From: Pedobacter xixiisoli
GTDB taxonomy: Bacteria; Bacteroidota; Bacteroidia; Sphingobacteriales; Sphingobacteriaceae
Length of the DNA: 64,000 nucleotides
Reading direction: 5' to 3'
Assembly (NCBI RefSeq): GCF_900215335.1
Contig: NZ_OCMT01000001.1
Location: forward strand, 248,001 to 312,000
Part shown: in pieces, positions 8,667 to 17,209 of the stretch
Position numbering within the stretch: position 1 is the stretch's first letter
Layout of the letters: every line of letters starts with the position of its first letter
Notes under the pieces: generated by a model
Told to the model about the DNA's origin: nothing
The model's input: the letters and a program-made list of their open reading frames with translations, nothing else
Databases searched by the model: none
Made by a program: the position numbers and the translations under genes

Positions 8667-9320
8667 TTAGTGTTTTATAAACTTGTTTAACTCTATATTA
8701 AGTTTCTTAACATCGTCACTATATCGGGGGTATTTTTCTACATTACGTGCACTATGGTTTTGTATGTTTATCGTGCCTATCTCATTGTGATTTAAGAAAC
8801 CATCATCCATAATCAGTCCGTTTAAAATGCAATAAGTTATGTATGCAGCTTCTTTTTCAAATTTTGGAATAATTTTCAGGTGTTTGGCTATTAGTGCTTT
8901 TGCATCTTCAATTTGATGTTGTTCAATGCCAGTCATAGGTAAAAGCAGCATAAAAAGTAGGGGATGTTTTTCGAAAGCCAAAAGCTCCTGCCAAGTTAAA
9001 AACCAAGCTTCAAAATGGCCTCCTAAGTTGCCAATGTAAGTTTCATTGAGAAAAAACACAATTTCATATTCCTGAAATTCGATACGGAATGACATTTCAT
9101 CGTTCAATTTTCCAGCAATAAGCTTTACATTTTCATCGCTTATTTCTGCAAAGAAATCTTCTTCCCATTGCTGCACTTGGTTTTGGTCGATGTCAATAGC
9201 TTCCATTGCTTCATCGAGATTGAGTTCGTTTTTATCATCAAATCCCCTAAACCATTTGATGTACATATACCAAAAATAAGGGTTGCCTTTTATCTCCTCA
9301 AATGTAATTTGCTTACTCAT
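8667..9320 (-). CDS. Uncharacterised immunity-like protein
   Basis: 217 residues starting MSKQITFEEIKGNPYFWYMY at 9320, four bases after the preceding stop and with an A-rich ribosome-site-like leader. An upstream in-frame Met lies inside the neighbouring gene. It is soluble and acidic, rich in aromatic and Glu/Asp residues, with no signal or membrane segment. I do not recognise the family. It is last in a tight run of similar small acidic proteins (8667-11080), the last gene being convergent with the LacI regulator. Small acidic soluble proteins in tandem are typical of polymorphic-toxin immunity arrays, but no function is shown. Confidence 0.75.
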   Translation of the reverse strand: MSKQITFEEIKGNPYFWYMYIKWFRGFDDKNELNLDEAMEAIDIDQNQVQQWEEDFFAEISDENVKLIAGKLNDEMSFRIEFQEYEIVFFLNETYIGNLGGHFEAWFLTWQELLAFEKHPLLFMLLLPMTGIEQHQIEDAKALIAKHLKIIPKFEKEAAYITYCILNGLIMDDGFLNHNEIGTINIQNHSARNVEKYPRYSDDVKKLNIELNKFIKH

Positions 9321-9324
9321 TTTT

Positions 9325-9816
9325 TTAGGTCTCTGCAATTCCACCAACAGCAGCTATTGCTCCATTTTCAAATCGAAACTCAAGACCATGTTCTGTGTCA
9401 ATTTGGTAGCGGATGGAAAGTTTAATGGTATCATCTTCTAATATCCTCAGGTACATGATTTCTTTGATGTACTCGTTATGCTTTTCAATATCATTGATTT
9501 GCAGGGCAGGTTCTCCAGATTTCTCCGGATTTTCATAATAATGCGCATACAATTTCTGGTATCGTTCAAATGCTTTGATTTGTATGTTTTGGAGATGGAC
9601 TTCGAAATGATTTAGAAAACTTTGATAGCTCGTAGCAAAAGCATTTAACCGACTTCCATCTGGTGCTTCTTCAATTTCCTCACCATCTTCGTCGTATTCT
9701 TCACCTAAAAAAATCTCAACGCTCTGGTCTCCAAAAAATGGATGTGCAAATGTAAGTTCTGCAGAAAATCCATCCCAATCTTCTTCTACAGCTCCCCAGT
9801 ATGAATGTGTTGTCAT
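9325..9816 (-). CDS. Uncharacterised small acidic protein, possibly DUF6985-like
   Basis: 163 residues, very acidic, beginning MTTHSYWGAVEEDWDGFSAEL with a GEEYDEDGEEIEE patch. The pattern of an N-terminal beta-rich stretch followed by an amphipathic helix (YQSFLNHFEVHLQNIQIKAF) and another helix-strand segment recalls DUF6985/DUF2004-type domains found among immunity proteins. That similarity is from memory and is weak. It lies eight bases after the suppressor-of-fused-like gene stop and four before the next start, so it is co-transcribed. It has no signal peptide. Confidence 0.72.
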   Translation of the reverse strand: MTTHSYWGAVEEDWDGFSAELTFAHPFFGDQSVEIFLGEEYDEDGEEIEEAPDGSRLNAFATSYQSFLNHFEVHLQNIQIKAFERYQKLYAHYYENPEKSGEPALQINDIEKHNEYIKEIMYLRILEDDTIKLSIRYQIDTEHGLEFRFENGAIAAVGGIAET

Positions 9817-9823
9817 ACAAGTT

Positions 9824-10468
9824 CTATTTTCTGTTCAAATCAGTAATTAAAAGTGGGTTGTTTTCCCTTAGTTTTTCAATTAGCCTTTCTGTTTCTGTAG
9901 TTTTAGGATTTTGCTTTAGCTGCTCATACTCACTCGTTGTTAGTCCAACCATTTGTAAAAAGGAAACTTCTCCATGCGGTGTCTCTATTTTTCCGAGTTC
10001 AGGGTCTAATACAAATGCCAAAGCGGTAATATCCGTATTAGACTCCAATTTAATGGGCCCATTTGCCGGAATAAAATGAAATTCTTCGAACCAATTGCCA
10101 GACTTAAAAACGTATTTAGCCAAGTTCTGCATCAAGTTCATCGCCCAATGAAACTCGTCGTTGTTTTCTTTCTTCAACCTAAAAGTTAGCTCGAAACCGA
10201 ATTTACTAAATTCTCCGCCAGCTTTTTCTTCATCATAATAAAGCTCAGAAAAACCATAGCTTACAAAGTGATGATGTGGTTCCTGTGCATTGCTATCGTA
10301 AACACTGATGCCATCTAGCGGATCTTCGCCACCAAGCATATATTTAATCAGGGTGCCAAAATGTTGTGGTTCTTGTGCGGGGTAAAATTTATCAACTTGG
10401 GCATCAATGCTAAGCCATCCAACAGCGTCGTCTTCGGTGAATTGCTTTTTATAATCTTCTTTGTTCAT
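9824..10468 (-). CDS. Suppressor-of-fused (SUFU) domain protein
   Basis: 214 residues matching the SUFU domain through most of the length. The telling stretches are YGFSELYYDE, FSKFGFELTFRL, WAMNLMQNLAKYVF, SGNWFEEFHFIPANGPI and ITALAFVLDPEL. Bacterial SUFU proteins are counted in the immunity-protein superfamily that protects against polymorphic toxins; some act in other protein interactions. It is cytoplasmic. It is second in the run 11080-8667, with gaps of 4-15 bp, so all four are one operon. No toxin gene is adjacent in the window. Confidence 0.85.
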   Translation of the reverse strand: MNKEDYKKQFTEDDAVGWLSIDAQVDKFYPAQEPQHFGTLIKYMLGGEDPLDGISVYDSNAQEPHHHFVSYGFSELYYDEEKAGGEFSKFGFELTFRLKKENNDEFHWAMNLMQNLAKYVFKSGNWFEEFHFIPANGPIKLESNTDITALAFVLDPELGKIETPHGEVSFLQMVGLTTSEYEQLKQNPKTTETERLIEKLRENNPLLITDLNRK

Positions 10469-10483
10469 GTTTTAGTTTTATAT

Positions 10484-11080
10484 TTATTCGCTTGTTTCGA
10501 TCTTAAAAAAATAACTAATATCTGCAGTATATTTAGGCTTGATAGGGCTCGGTGTAATGATGAATTCAAAAGTTGGCTCAAGATATTGATACTTGGCAAT
10601 CTGACCATCTTTGTCTGTGAGCTCCATCTCTTGGATAGTTTCTCCACCTAGTACCTCTACACTGTACCAACCATTTTCTAATGAAATTGTGGCTGTACGG
10701 TTTCTCTTTAAAGTTTCTACTTTGTCGGCCGTAAATTGCCTAAGGTAAGGCATAGTAAACAGGTAAATTTGGTTGTTTTCTACTTTTAAGCAATATCCAT
10801 CTTGCCTAACTTGTAGTTTGTTACCTTCTTTAAGTAATTCGGGTGTGTGGTTAGATAAGTTAAAATAAATAATGTAAGGGTAATTTTCTACACCAGCCAG
10901 CGGAACCATTATACCGTCTTCTACCACTTGGTCGCCAGTTGCTTTCGTGGTAAATTCAGTTAATAGATCTTCTGGTAAATTATGGTCCCGTTGATAATTT
11001 AATAAGTAATCAGGATCGCCCAGAATGAAATAGTCCATTAAATCATTCAGTACTTCATCAAATTTGTAAACTTTGCTCAT
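10484..11080 (-). CDS. Uncharacterised protein at the head of the immunity-like operon
   Basis: 198 residues beginning MSKVYKFDEVLNDLMDYFIL. A helical N terminus (about 1-60) is followed by a beta-rich C-terminal part (about 90-198) with repeated short strands and ends YFFKIETSE. No signal peptide or membrane helix. I cannot assign a family. It starts the four-gene cluster; its stop lies 15 bp before the SUFU gene. About 140 bp without a gene separate it from the AAA ATPase upstream, leaving room for a promoter. Confidence 0.75.
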   Translation of the reverse strand: MSKVYKFDEVLNDLMDYFILGDPDYLLNYQRDHNLPEDLLTEFTTKATGDQVVEDGIMVPLAGVENYPYIIYFNLSNHTPELLKEGNKLQVRQDGYCLKVENNQIYLFTMPYLRQFTADKVETLKRNRTATISLENGWYSVEVLGGETIQEMELTDKDGQIAKYQYLEPTFEFIITPSPIKPKYTADISYFFKIETSE

Positions 11081-11218
11081 GTAAGACGGCTTGGAAAAAC
11101 GTTAATAAGAAAAATTTCATTTTCTATTTTTTTAACCAATTTCCGTGCCTGTTTTTAGAGCGAAAACGTTTGCAGCATTTTAACTTTTAGAATCTAGGTG
11201 TTGATTAGGTTGTCACTT

Positions 11219-11944
11219 TTATTCTATGCCACTGAGTATTTTCTTTTCTTCTAGCGTATTAATCAACCTCGATTTAACAAGCGTTAGGGCGTAATCTTTA
11301 GCCTCTGCAAATGAGATGTCATACTTTCGCTCAATCAACTGGAACTCTTTCGGAAATCGAGACAAGATGTGCTCGTAATAACTATCTAAAGTTTGCTGAT
11401 TAGGCATTTCAAAGTCGATTTTCAACTGAAAGCGTCTAATTAAAGCTGTATCAATAATTTCTGGATGATTGGTGGCGCAGATTAATAACGCTTTTTCAGA
11501 AAAATAATCCATTAGCTGTATCAGTGTATTTACCAATCTTCTCATTTCTCCAACATCTTTCTCATCACTTCCTCTTGCTTTTCCTATCTGGTCAAATTCA
11601 TCTAAAAACAAGACCGCTTTGTCTTTAGCTACTTTATCAAAAACCTGCTTCAGATGTTGTGAGGTTTCTCCAATTCGGGCGCTGATTACACTACTTAAAT
11701 CGAGGATAAAAAGGTTTTTTCCTAGTGCTTTTGCGATGGCTTTGGCAGTCATTGTTTTTCCACAGCCAGAGCTGCCGTGGAGCAAAATTTTGTTGTTTAA
11801 GGGCAGTCCGTATTTTGTTAGTTCGTCAGTATAGTAATGCTCTTTTAGCAGTTGTGCCAACTTTAATCTGTTCGCTTGATTTAGGAATACATCCTCAAGT
11901 AAAACCTGTTCCTTGTCATTAATTAAAAGCTCGGTTACGTTCAT
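11219..11944 (-). CDS. AAA+ family ATPase
   Basis: A 241-residue single-domain AAA+ protein. Walker A is GSSGCGKT (about residues 57-64), Walker B is AVLFLDEFDQ, the sensor-1 motif is CATNHPE and a double Arg finger follows in ALIRRF. All catalytic residues are present, so it should hydrolyse ATP and probably oligomerise. Proteins of this size are often paired with a subtilisin-like protease, but none is next to it here. It begins five bases after the acetyltransferase stop, so the two genes are co-transcribed. The substrate is unknown. Confidence 0.85.
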   Translation of the reverse strand: MNVTELLINDKEQVLLEDVFLNQANRLKLAQLLKEHYYTDELTKYGLPLNNKILLHGSSGCGKTMTAKAIAKALGKNLFILDLSSVISARIGETSQHLKQVFDKVAKDKAVLFLDEFDQIGKARGSDEKDVGEMRRLVNTLIQLMDYFSEKALLICATNHPEIIDTALIRRFQLKIDFEMPNQQTLDSYYEHILSRFPKEFQLIERKYDISFAEAKDYALTLVKSRLINTLEEKKILSGIE

Positions 11945-11949
11945 ACTAC

Positions 11950-12483
11950 TTAGTTTTTAGACCACGTTTCTTTGTCAATTTCATACACGAAGTTTAATCT
12001 TGGAGCTTCGTTATAGTAGCTGACTTCTTGCTCTGCAATTTTTTTGGCTCCAATTCTACCAATCGCAATTTGCGAGCGAATGTTACTCGCTCCAATATGG
12101 AAATGTACTTTAGAAACAAATTGGAAAATGTAATCTAGCATAATGTTTTTAACCAAGGGGTTGATGCCCTTGCCCCAGTAGGATGTACTGTAAAAAGTGT
12201 AACCGATAAAAATACTATCTCCCTGCTTATTGTAGTCGTAAAATCGGGTAGTTCCTATAGTGCTTCCTGTACGTTTATCGACAATCTTAAAAGCACCTTT
12301 ACTTTTAATCGCTCCCTCAAAAAATCCCTTAAATACTTCTTTTTTCCAGCGGTCGGGATTTGGGTGCTGTTCCCAAATTTTAGGATCTGATGCAGCAGTA
12401 TATAAATCATCTAAATCTTCTTCTGCTAATGGCGTAAGTAATACTTTTTCGTCTTGTAGTACAGGTTGTATGTTGAAATTCAT
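11950..12483 (-). CDS. GNAT family N-acetyltransferase (RimJ/RimL type)
   Basis: 177 residues. It has the GNAT layout: an N-terminal strand pair (VLLTPLAEEDLDDLYTAASD), a central strand ending GYTFYSTSYWGKGINP with the acetyl-CoA-binding turn SYWGKGIN, and the C-terminal INIxSQ-like stretch ASNIRSQIAIGRIGAKKI. RimJ/RimL relatives acetylate protein N termini or small amines. Substrate not predictable. It is upstream of and nearly touching the AAA ATPase gene. Confidence 0.88.
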   Translation of the reverse strand: MNFNIQPVLQDEKVLLTPLAEEDLDDLYTAASDPKIWEQHPNPDRWKKEVFKGFFEGAIKSKGAFKIVDKRTGSTIGTTRFYDYNKQGDSIFIGYTFYSTSYWGKGINPLVKNIMLDYIFQFVSKVHFHIGASNIRSQIAIGRIGAKKIAEQEVSYYNEAPRLNFVYEIDKETWSKN

Positions 12484-12775
12484 TTAACTATGATGTTGAT
12501 GGTCGTCGCTGAGATTTGCTCGTTTATCTTAAGGAAGATTTAAGAGGTAAAGATAGGGAAAAGCCATCATTTCTGATAGCTACGGTTGCTGTACTGAAGG
12601 AAGAACCTAAGACTTACTCTTGTTGATGGGATCCCGATTGCTGCTATCTTGTGGAAACAACTTTTGCATTGTCTTATATCCTGGTTAACGTTTTAAGATT
12701 CCCGCCTACGTGGGAATGAAGGCAGGTGAACGGATTTGTGTCTGCACGATTGCTCAGCACGATCCTATCTAATGC
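12484..12775. other. Gene-free stretch with interspersed-repeat debris
   Basis: No convincing gene. It contains a palindrome at 12698-12717 (ATTCCC / GGGAAT arms around GCCTACGT) and a CGATTGCTC motif near 12747 that matches the hairpin bordering the GIY-YIG element at 13331-13346. These look like remnants of the same class of small interspersed elements. Confidence 0.5.
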
Positions 12776-12805
12776 AAAAAAAAGCCTCCCGTTAGGAAGG
12801 CTTTT
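12776..12805 (-). terminator. Terminator after tRNA-Gly copy 1
   Basis: Read on the minus strand, AAGCCTTCC and GGGAGGCTT form a stem with a short loop, followed by a run of eight Ts. It ends the transcript of the tRNA at 12808-12880. Confidence 0.85.
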
Positions 12806-12807
12806 AG

Positions 12808-12880
<73 letters not shown>

Positions 12881-12950
12881 ATGTTTAACATCGTCCGATG
12901 TTTTTAGTGATTTTATTATCTTAATTCAAGTGACTATCACCATAACTTGA

Positions 12951-12983
12951 AAAAAAAACCTTCTTTAGTGAAAAAGAAGGTTT
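12951..12983 (-). terminator. Terminator after the tRNA-Leu remnant
   Basis: On the minus strand AAACCTTCTT and AAGAAGGTTT form a 10-bp stem, followed by a run of Ts. It is the duplicate of the terminator at 13538-13571. Confidence 0.8.
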
Positions 12984-12984
12984 G

Positions 12985-13025
12985 TACTGAAGGCGGGAAT
13001 CGAACCCGCACGCCTGTTGAGGGCA
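12985..13025 (-). pseudogene. tRNA-Leu remnant, 3' 41 bases
   Basis: Identical to the 3' end of the intact tRNA-Leu (13573-13657), covering the variable arm, TψC arm and acceptor 3' strand. The 5' 44 bases are missing and replaced by the hairpin of the GIY-YIG element. It cannot fold into a tRNA. Confidence 0.9.
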
Positions 13026-13346
13026 TCCCGACTTTGAGGTCGGGACGTGTCAGTCCTTTCTACTGCGAGCAATCAGTGCTTCAATATACTTTCTGCTCTT
13101 TTTAGATTTGATTTCCAATTCACGTTTATTAGCTTCGATTTTTGTCGCGAATTCTTCAAGGTAAACAATCTTCCAAGGGCCTTTGTTCCTAGTTGAGGTC
13201 ACAGCACCTTGGTTGTGTCTGTTGAGTCTGGCAATCATATCTTCGGTATGGCCAACGTAAAACGTTCCGCTTTTCTCTGATTGAAGGATGTAGGTGTAAA
13301 ACATAAGGCGGGGTATGATGTAGCTAAAAATCCCGATTGCTCGGGA
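13026..13346 (-). mobile_element. GIY-YIG mini-element between hairpins, inserted in a tRNA-Leu copy
   Basis: A 321-bp unit bounded by two hairpins with the same TCCCGA/TCGGGA stem: TCCCGACTTTGAGGTCGGGA (13026-13045) and TCCCGATTGCTCGGGA (13331-13346). Between them lies one GIY-YIG nuclease gene. On each side stands one copy of a 267-bp direct repeat. The left border falls inside a tRNA-Leu. This is what a small nuclease-carrying element, or a duplication seeded by one, would look like. The boundaries are my reading; mobility is inferred. Confidence 0.6.
13050..13304 (-). CDS. Small GIY-YIG nuclease domain protein
   Basis: 84 residues forming a stand-alone GIY-YIG domain. The motif pair is YTYIL and FYVGHT near the N terminus, with the conserved Arg in RLNRHN and the metal-binding Glu in the KRELEIKSKK helix. 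Such small proteins are usually labelled UvrC-like, but they lack the rest of UvrC. In Bacteroidota they recur in many copies, often beside tRNA genes. Here the gene is flanked by related hairpins and by duplicated tRNA sequence, consistent with a selfish nuclease. Its stop lies 4 bp inside the left hairpin. Confidence 0.9.
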   Translation of the reverse strand: MFYTYILQSEKSGTFYVGHTEDMIARLNRHNQGAVTSTRNKGPWKIVYLEEFATKIEANKRELEIKSKKSRKYIEALIARSRKD

Positions 13347-13362
13347 CGATCCTATCTAATGC

Positions 13363-13393
13363 AAAAAAAAAGCCTCCCGTTAGGAAGGCTTTT
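13363..13393 (-). terminator. Terminator after tRNA-Gly copy 2
   Basis: Same AAGCCTTCC / GGGAGGCTT hairpin and T-run as at 12776-12805, with one extra T. Confidence 0.85.
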
Positions 13394-13395
13394 AG

Positions 13396-13468
<73 letters not shown>

Positions 13469-13537
13469 ATGTTTAACATCGTCCGATGTTTTTAGTGATT
13501 TTATTATCTTAATTCAAGTGACTATCACCATAACTTG

Positions 13538-13571
13538 AAAAAAAAACCTTCTTTAGTGAAAAAGAAGGTTT
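13538..13571 (-). terminator. Terminator after tRNA-Leu
   Basis: A 10-bp stem (AAACCTTCTT / AAGAAGGTTT) followed by nine Ts on the minus strand, starting two bases after the tRNA-Leu 3' end. Confidence 0.85.
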
Positions 13572-13572
13572 G

Positions 13573-13657
13573 TACTGAAGGCGGGAATCGAACCCGCACG
13601 CCTGTTGAGGGCACAGGATTTTAAGTCCTGCGTGTCTACCAGTTCCACCACTTCAGC
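13573..13657 (-). tRNA. tRNA-Leu (TAA)
   Basis: 85 nt class II tRNA. Anticodon stem CAGGA / TCCTG with loop CTTAAAA (anticodon TAA), long variable arm TGCCCTCAACAGGCG, TψC arm GCGGGTTCGATTCCCGC and discriminator A. The acceptor stem starts with a G-T wobble (GCTGAAG / CTTCAGT). CCA is not encoded. It is the intact source of the remnant at 12985-13025. Confidence 0.95.
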
Positions 13658-13704
13658 AAAGCTTAGCGCTTTTAATAAACACCCCCTGGTAGGAAGGTAT
13701 TTAG

Positions 13705-13777
<73 letters not shown>

Positions 13778-13997
13778 ATTGTTAATATCATCCGATATTT
13801 TCAAAACTTTTGACATTTTTAAGATGCCGTTTCGTTTTGGTGATGCAAATATACGCAGATTTATGTTTCTGCCAAGAAATATTTAATAAAAAATTAACCT
13901 TTTAGGCTAACTTATTGTTTTTCATATTTATATATTTTCGTTTTGGTGAAAACAATAATGTGGTCAAGTGTTTTCCTTTTATTGTACGATATAAAAA

Positions 13998-14492
13998 TCA
14001 TAACGATTTTAGCAAAGTAAAGATTAAATCCTTTTCGTAACCCTTACCATAAAGATAGTTCACTAAATTAAATTGACGTTTGATTGCATTTTTTTCTTTC
14101 TCTGCTTGCTGTTTTTTTTCCAGTAAACTGCTTAAAGTCTCTAAATATTCATCTCCGTCGATACTATTTAAAGCTTTTTTAATGATAGGTTCGGGTACTC
14201 TTTTTAATTTAAGTCCCTGCTTAATTTTAATTTTTCCCCATTTTTTGATTTTGAACTTGCCAGAAACATAGGAGAAAGCAAATCTTTCTTCGTTTAAAAA
14301 GTTTTCTGAAATAAGCGTAGAAATAATTTCTTCTACCTCTAATGGCTTCATTTGCCATTCGTACAATTTATCTCTTACTTCCTGCTGCGACCTTTCCTGA
14401 TAAGCGCACCAATTGGCAGCCTTTTGCAAAGCGGTTTTTTTATCGTAATTGTATTTCTTTTCTTGCTCTAATTTCATCTGCTCATTATACAT
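13998..14492 (-). CDS. recX: Regulatory protein RecX
   Basis: 164 residues, the usual RecX size. Three-helix repeats typical of RecX are visible: ALQKAANWCAYQERSQQEV, then VEEIISTLISENFLNEERFAFSYV with the conserved LNEERFA-type motif, and KWGKIKIKQGLKLKRVPEPII. RecX binds RecA filaments and limits recombination and SOS activity. Met6 is a possible alternative start. The gene stands alone, between the tRNA cluster and the divergent murF-alr. recA is not nearby. A GCCTAC/GTAGGC palindrome lies just upstream (about 14510-14525). Confidence 0.88.
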   Translation of the reverse strand: MYNEQMKLEQEKKYNYDKKTALQKAANWCAYQERSQQEVRDKLYEWQMKPLEVEEIISTLISENFLNEERFAFSYVSGKFKIKKWGKIKIKQGLKLKRVPEPIIKKALNSIDGDEYLETLSSLLEKKQQAEKEKNAIKRQFNLVNYLYGKGYEKDLIFTLLKSL

Positions 14493-14649
14493 TTTTACTT
14501 GCCAGATGCCTGCCTACAGTAGGCGGTTCCTTATCATGATGAAATAATAACTCATTTTTTAACTAATTATCATTTAATCATGGACGGTTCATAAATATTT
14601 GTTGAAATTCGTAAAAAAATCTCATTAACCCTATTATTCAATCATTGCC

Positions 14650-17100
14650 ATGTCTAAAGCGGATACTTATACCATTGAACAAATTTCCGAAATTGTAGGA
14701 GGGAAAGTTGTCTTATTTGATAAAGAGGTAATGATAAAAAACTTGGTTATTGACAGCCGTACGCTGATTAATGCTCCGAATGCTTTGTTTTTTGCCATCA
14801 AAGCGCAGCGAAATGGTCATCAATTCATTGCTAATGCCTATCAAAATGGTATTCGTAATTTCGTGGTTTCTGAAGATATCAATTATGAAAAATATCCAGA
14901 AACAAATTGGATTAAGGTAGGTGATGTATTATCTGCCTTGCAGCGATTAGCGACTTATCATCGCTCAGCTCACCAATTGGAAGTGATAGGGATTACTGGT
15001 AGCAACGGAAAAACCATCGTGAAAGAATGGTTGTATCAATTGTTGTCGGCAGATTATAATGTAGTACGCAGTCCAAAAAGCTATAACTCTCAGCTAGGTG
15101 TGCCGCTTTCGGTTTGGCAAATCAACGATAGCCATAATTTAGGGATTTTCGAAGCTGGTATTTCTACCACTGGAGAAATGAAACAATTGGCATCAATTAT
15201 TCAGCCTAGTATCGGTATATTAACTAACATCCGAGAGGCTCACGATGAAGGTTTTACAAATAAAGTAGAGAAACTAAGAGAGAAGCTGCAACTTTTTGAG
15301 GGTGTACAAACCTTCATTTATTCGCCAGAATATATTCTTGCAGAAGTAGCCTTGCCTGGTAAACAAAAGTTTACATGGAGCTTTAGCCAACCAGCAGATT
15401 TGCAGATCTTGGAAGTGTCAAACGAAGGAACGAACACTGTTTTGAAGGCGGAATACGCTGAGGAACAGATTGGTATAATCATCCCTTTTACCGATGCTGC
15501 GGCAATTGAAAATACCGTGATTTGTTGGGCAACCTTGTTGGCAATGGGTTACGAAACAGAAGAAGCTGCCTTCCGACTATCAAAATTGGTTAAAGTAGGC
15601 ATGCGTTTGCAATTGATTAACGGCATTGATCATTGTTCGTTAATTGATGACAGTTACAGCGCAGATATTTCTTCGCTAAGTATTGCTTTAGATTTTTTAA
15701 ATCAACAGAACCAGCACGCCAAACGTACGCTAATCCTTTCTGATTTACACGAAACAGGAAAATCTGCAGATGAACTGTATCAAGAAATTTCGATTCTGTT
15801 GAAGCAGAAAAAAATCAATCGTTTGGTTGGGATAGGGGAGCAGATTACAGCTCATCAACATTTGTTTGAGATAGAAAAGAGTTTTTTTAACGATACTTCA
15901 GATTTCTTAGCTCAAGTTGGTCAACATAATTTTAATAACGAAACCATTTTGATAAAAGGCGCTCGTAAATTCGGTTTCGAACAAGTGGTTAAACGTTTAG
16001 CTCAAAAGGTACACGATACGGTTTTAGAAGTGAATTTGAATGCTTTGTTAGCTAATCTTCAGTTTTATAAGGCTAAGTTAGCTCCTGGTGTGAAAACCAT
16101 GGCTATGGTTAAGGCCTTTTCTTATGGCAGTGGTAGTTTCGAAATCGCTAATTTATTGCAATATCACAAAGTGGATTATTTGGCAGTGGCCTATGTAGAT
16201 GAGGGCATCGCTTTGCGTAAAGCAGGAATTAGCTTGCCAATTATGGTGATGAGCCCAGAACCATCTGCGTTTGATGCGATGCTGCGATATCAATTAGAAC
16301 CAGAAATTTACAGTTTAGAAGTGCTGCAAAGCTTTCTTCATTTTTTACCAGAGCAGGTTTCGCATTTTCCAATCCATATTAAACTGGATACGGGAATGCA
16401 TCGTTTGGGTTTCGAACTACAACAGATTAAAGAATTAGCCTCACTATTAAAAACTGAAAAACTAAAAGTGGTTTCTATATTTACACATTTGGTGGCTACA
16501 GATGATGAACAGCATGATGAGTTTACCAAATTGCAGGTAAGTAAATACGAGGAGATGTACGGAGTTTTGACCTCGTCACTTGCTTACCAGCCCATTAAAC
16601 ATGTGTTGAATACGTCTGGTATTAGTCGCTGGCCAAACTATCAATTTGATATGGTAAGGGTAGGTATTGGTCTGTATGGTTTCGATGCTGCATTGGCTAA
16701 GGGAGAATTACAAACTGTAGCTGCTTTAAAAACCACTGTCTCGCAAATTAAGCAATTACAGCCTAACGAAACAGTGGGCTACGGAAGAAGAGGTAGCTTG
16801 CCTAATGGTGGACAAATCGCTACCGTAAAAATAGGTTATGCTGATGGTTATAGCCGTGCTTTTGGTAATGGCGTTGGAAAGATGTTGGTAGATGGGGAAT
16901 TGGTGCCGACGGTCGGTTCCATTTGCATGGACATGTGTATGCTTGATGTTACTGGTTTAGATGTAGCAGTGGGAGATGAGGTAATTGTTTTCAACGAAGA
17001 ACATAGTATCGTTGATTTGGCAAAGGAAATCCACACCATTCCTTACGAGATTTTAACTAATGTTTCTCAAAGGGTAAAGCGAGTTTATTATTACGAATAG
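14650..17100 (+). CDS. murF-alr: Fused MurF ligase and alanine racemase
   Basis: 816 residues joining two peptidoglycan enzymes. The N-terminal half (about 1-455) is UDP-MurNAc-tripeptide:D-Ala-D-Ala ligase, with the ATP loop GITGSNGKT at 114-122 and a Mur central domain. The C-terminal half (about 460-816) is a PLP alanine racemase with the PLP lysine Lys488 in MAMVKAFSYGSG, the catalytic Tyr711 in VGYGRRG, and the typical end YEILTNVSQRVKRVYY. The racemase makes D-Ala and the ligase adds D-Ala-D-Ala, so substrate supply and use are linked. This fusion is known in Bacteroidota. Lys121 is intact in the P-loop. Confidence 0.95.
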   Translation: MSKADTYTIEQISEIVGGKVVLFDKEVMIKNLVIDSRTLINAPNALFFAIKAQRNGHQFIANAYQNGIRNFVVSEDINYEKYPETNWIKVGDVLSALQRLATYHRSAHQLEVIGITGSNGKTIVKEWLYQLLSADYNVVRSPKSYNSQLGVPLSVWQINDSHNLGIFEAGISTTGEMKQLASIIQPSIGILTNIREAHDEGFTNKVEKLREKLQLFEGVQTFIYSPEYILAEVALPGKQKFTWSFSQPADLQILEVSNEGTNTVLKAEYAEEQIGIIIPFTDAAAIENTVICWATLLAMGYETEEAAFRLSKLVKVGMRLQLINGIDHCSLIDDSYSADISSLSIALDFLNQQNQHAKRTLILSDLHETGKSADELYQEISILLKQKKINRLVGIGEQITAHQHLFEIEKSFFNDTSDFLAQVGQHNFNNETILIKGARKFGFEQVVKRLAQKVHDTVLEVNLNALLANLQFYKAKLAPGVKTMAMVKAFSYGSGSFEIANLLQYHKVDYLAVAYVDEGIALRKAGISLPIMVMSPEPSAFDAMLRYQLEPEIYSLEVLQSFLHFLPEQVSHFPIHIKLDTGMHRLGFELQQIKELASLLKTEKLKVVSIFTHLVATDDEQHDEFTKLQVSKYEEMYGVLTSSLAYQPIKHVLNTSGISRWPNYQFDMVRVGIGLYGFDAALAKGELQTVAALKTTVSQIKQLQPNETVGYGRRGSLPNGGQIATVKIGYADGYSRAFGNGVGKMLVDGELVPTVGSICMDMCMLDVTGLDVAVGDEVIVFNEEHSIVDLAKEIHTIPYEILTNVSQRVKRVYYYE

Positions 17101-17114
17101 CGTAGCTGTTTAGG

Positions 17115-17178
17115 TGTTTGGTTTGTTGGATATTTGGATGGCATATGCTTAAAAACTAAAGAACCAACAAACCAAACA
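17115..17178. repeat. Inverted repeat with 15-bp perfect arms
   Basis: TGTTTGGTTTGTTGG (17115-17129) and its exact complement (17164-17178) are separated by 34 bases. The loop is long and no T-run follows, so it is an interspersed repeat rather than a clean terminator. It lies between murF-alr and the DUF502 gene. Confidence 0.7.
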
Positions 17179-17209
17179 ACCAATAAACTAAAAATATTAA
17201 TTTTGCAGC

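Noticed and set aside
13026..13045. Hairpin beside the tRNA-Leu remnant read as the anticodon arm of a tRNA-Leu with CAA-like loop
   Set aside because: The loop would have six or eight bases instead of seven, the D-arm and 5' acceptor are missing, and the same TCCCGA stem appears at the other end of the GIY-YIG unit, so it belongs to the element. The shared GACACG word next to it is too short to count.
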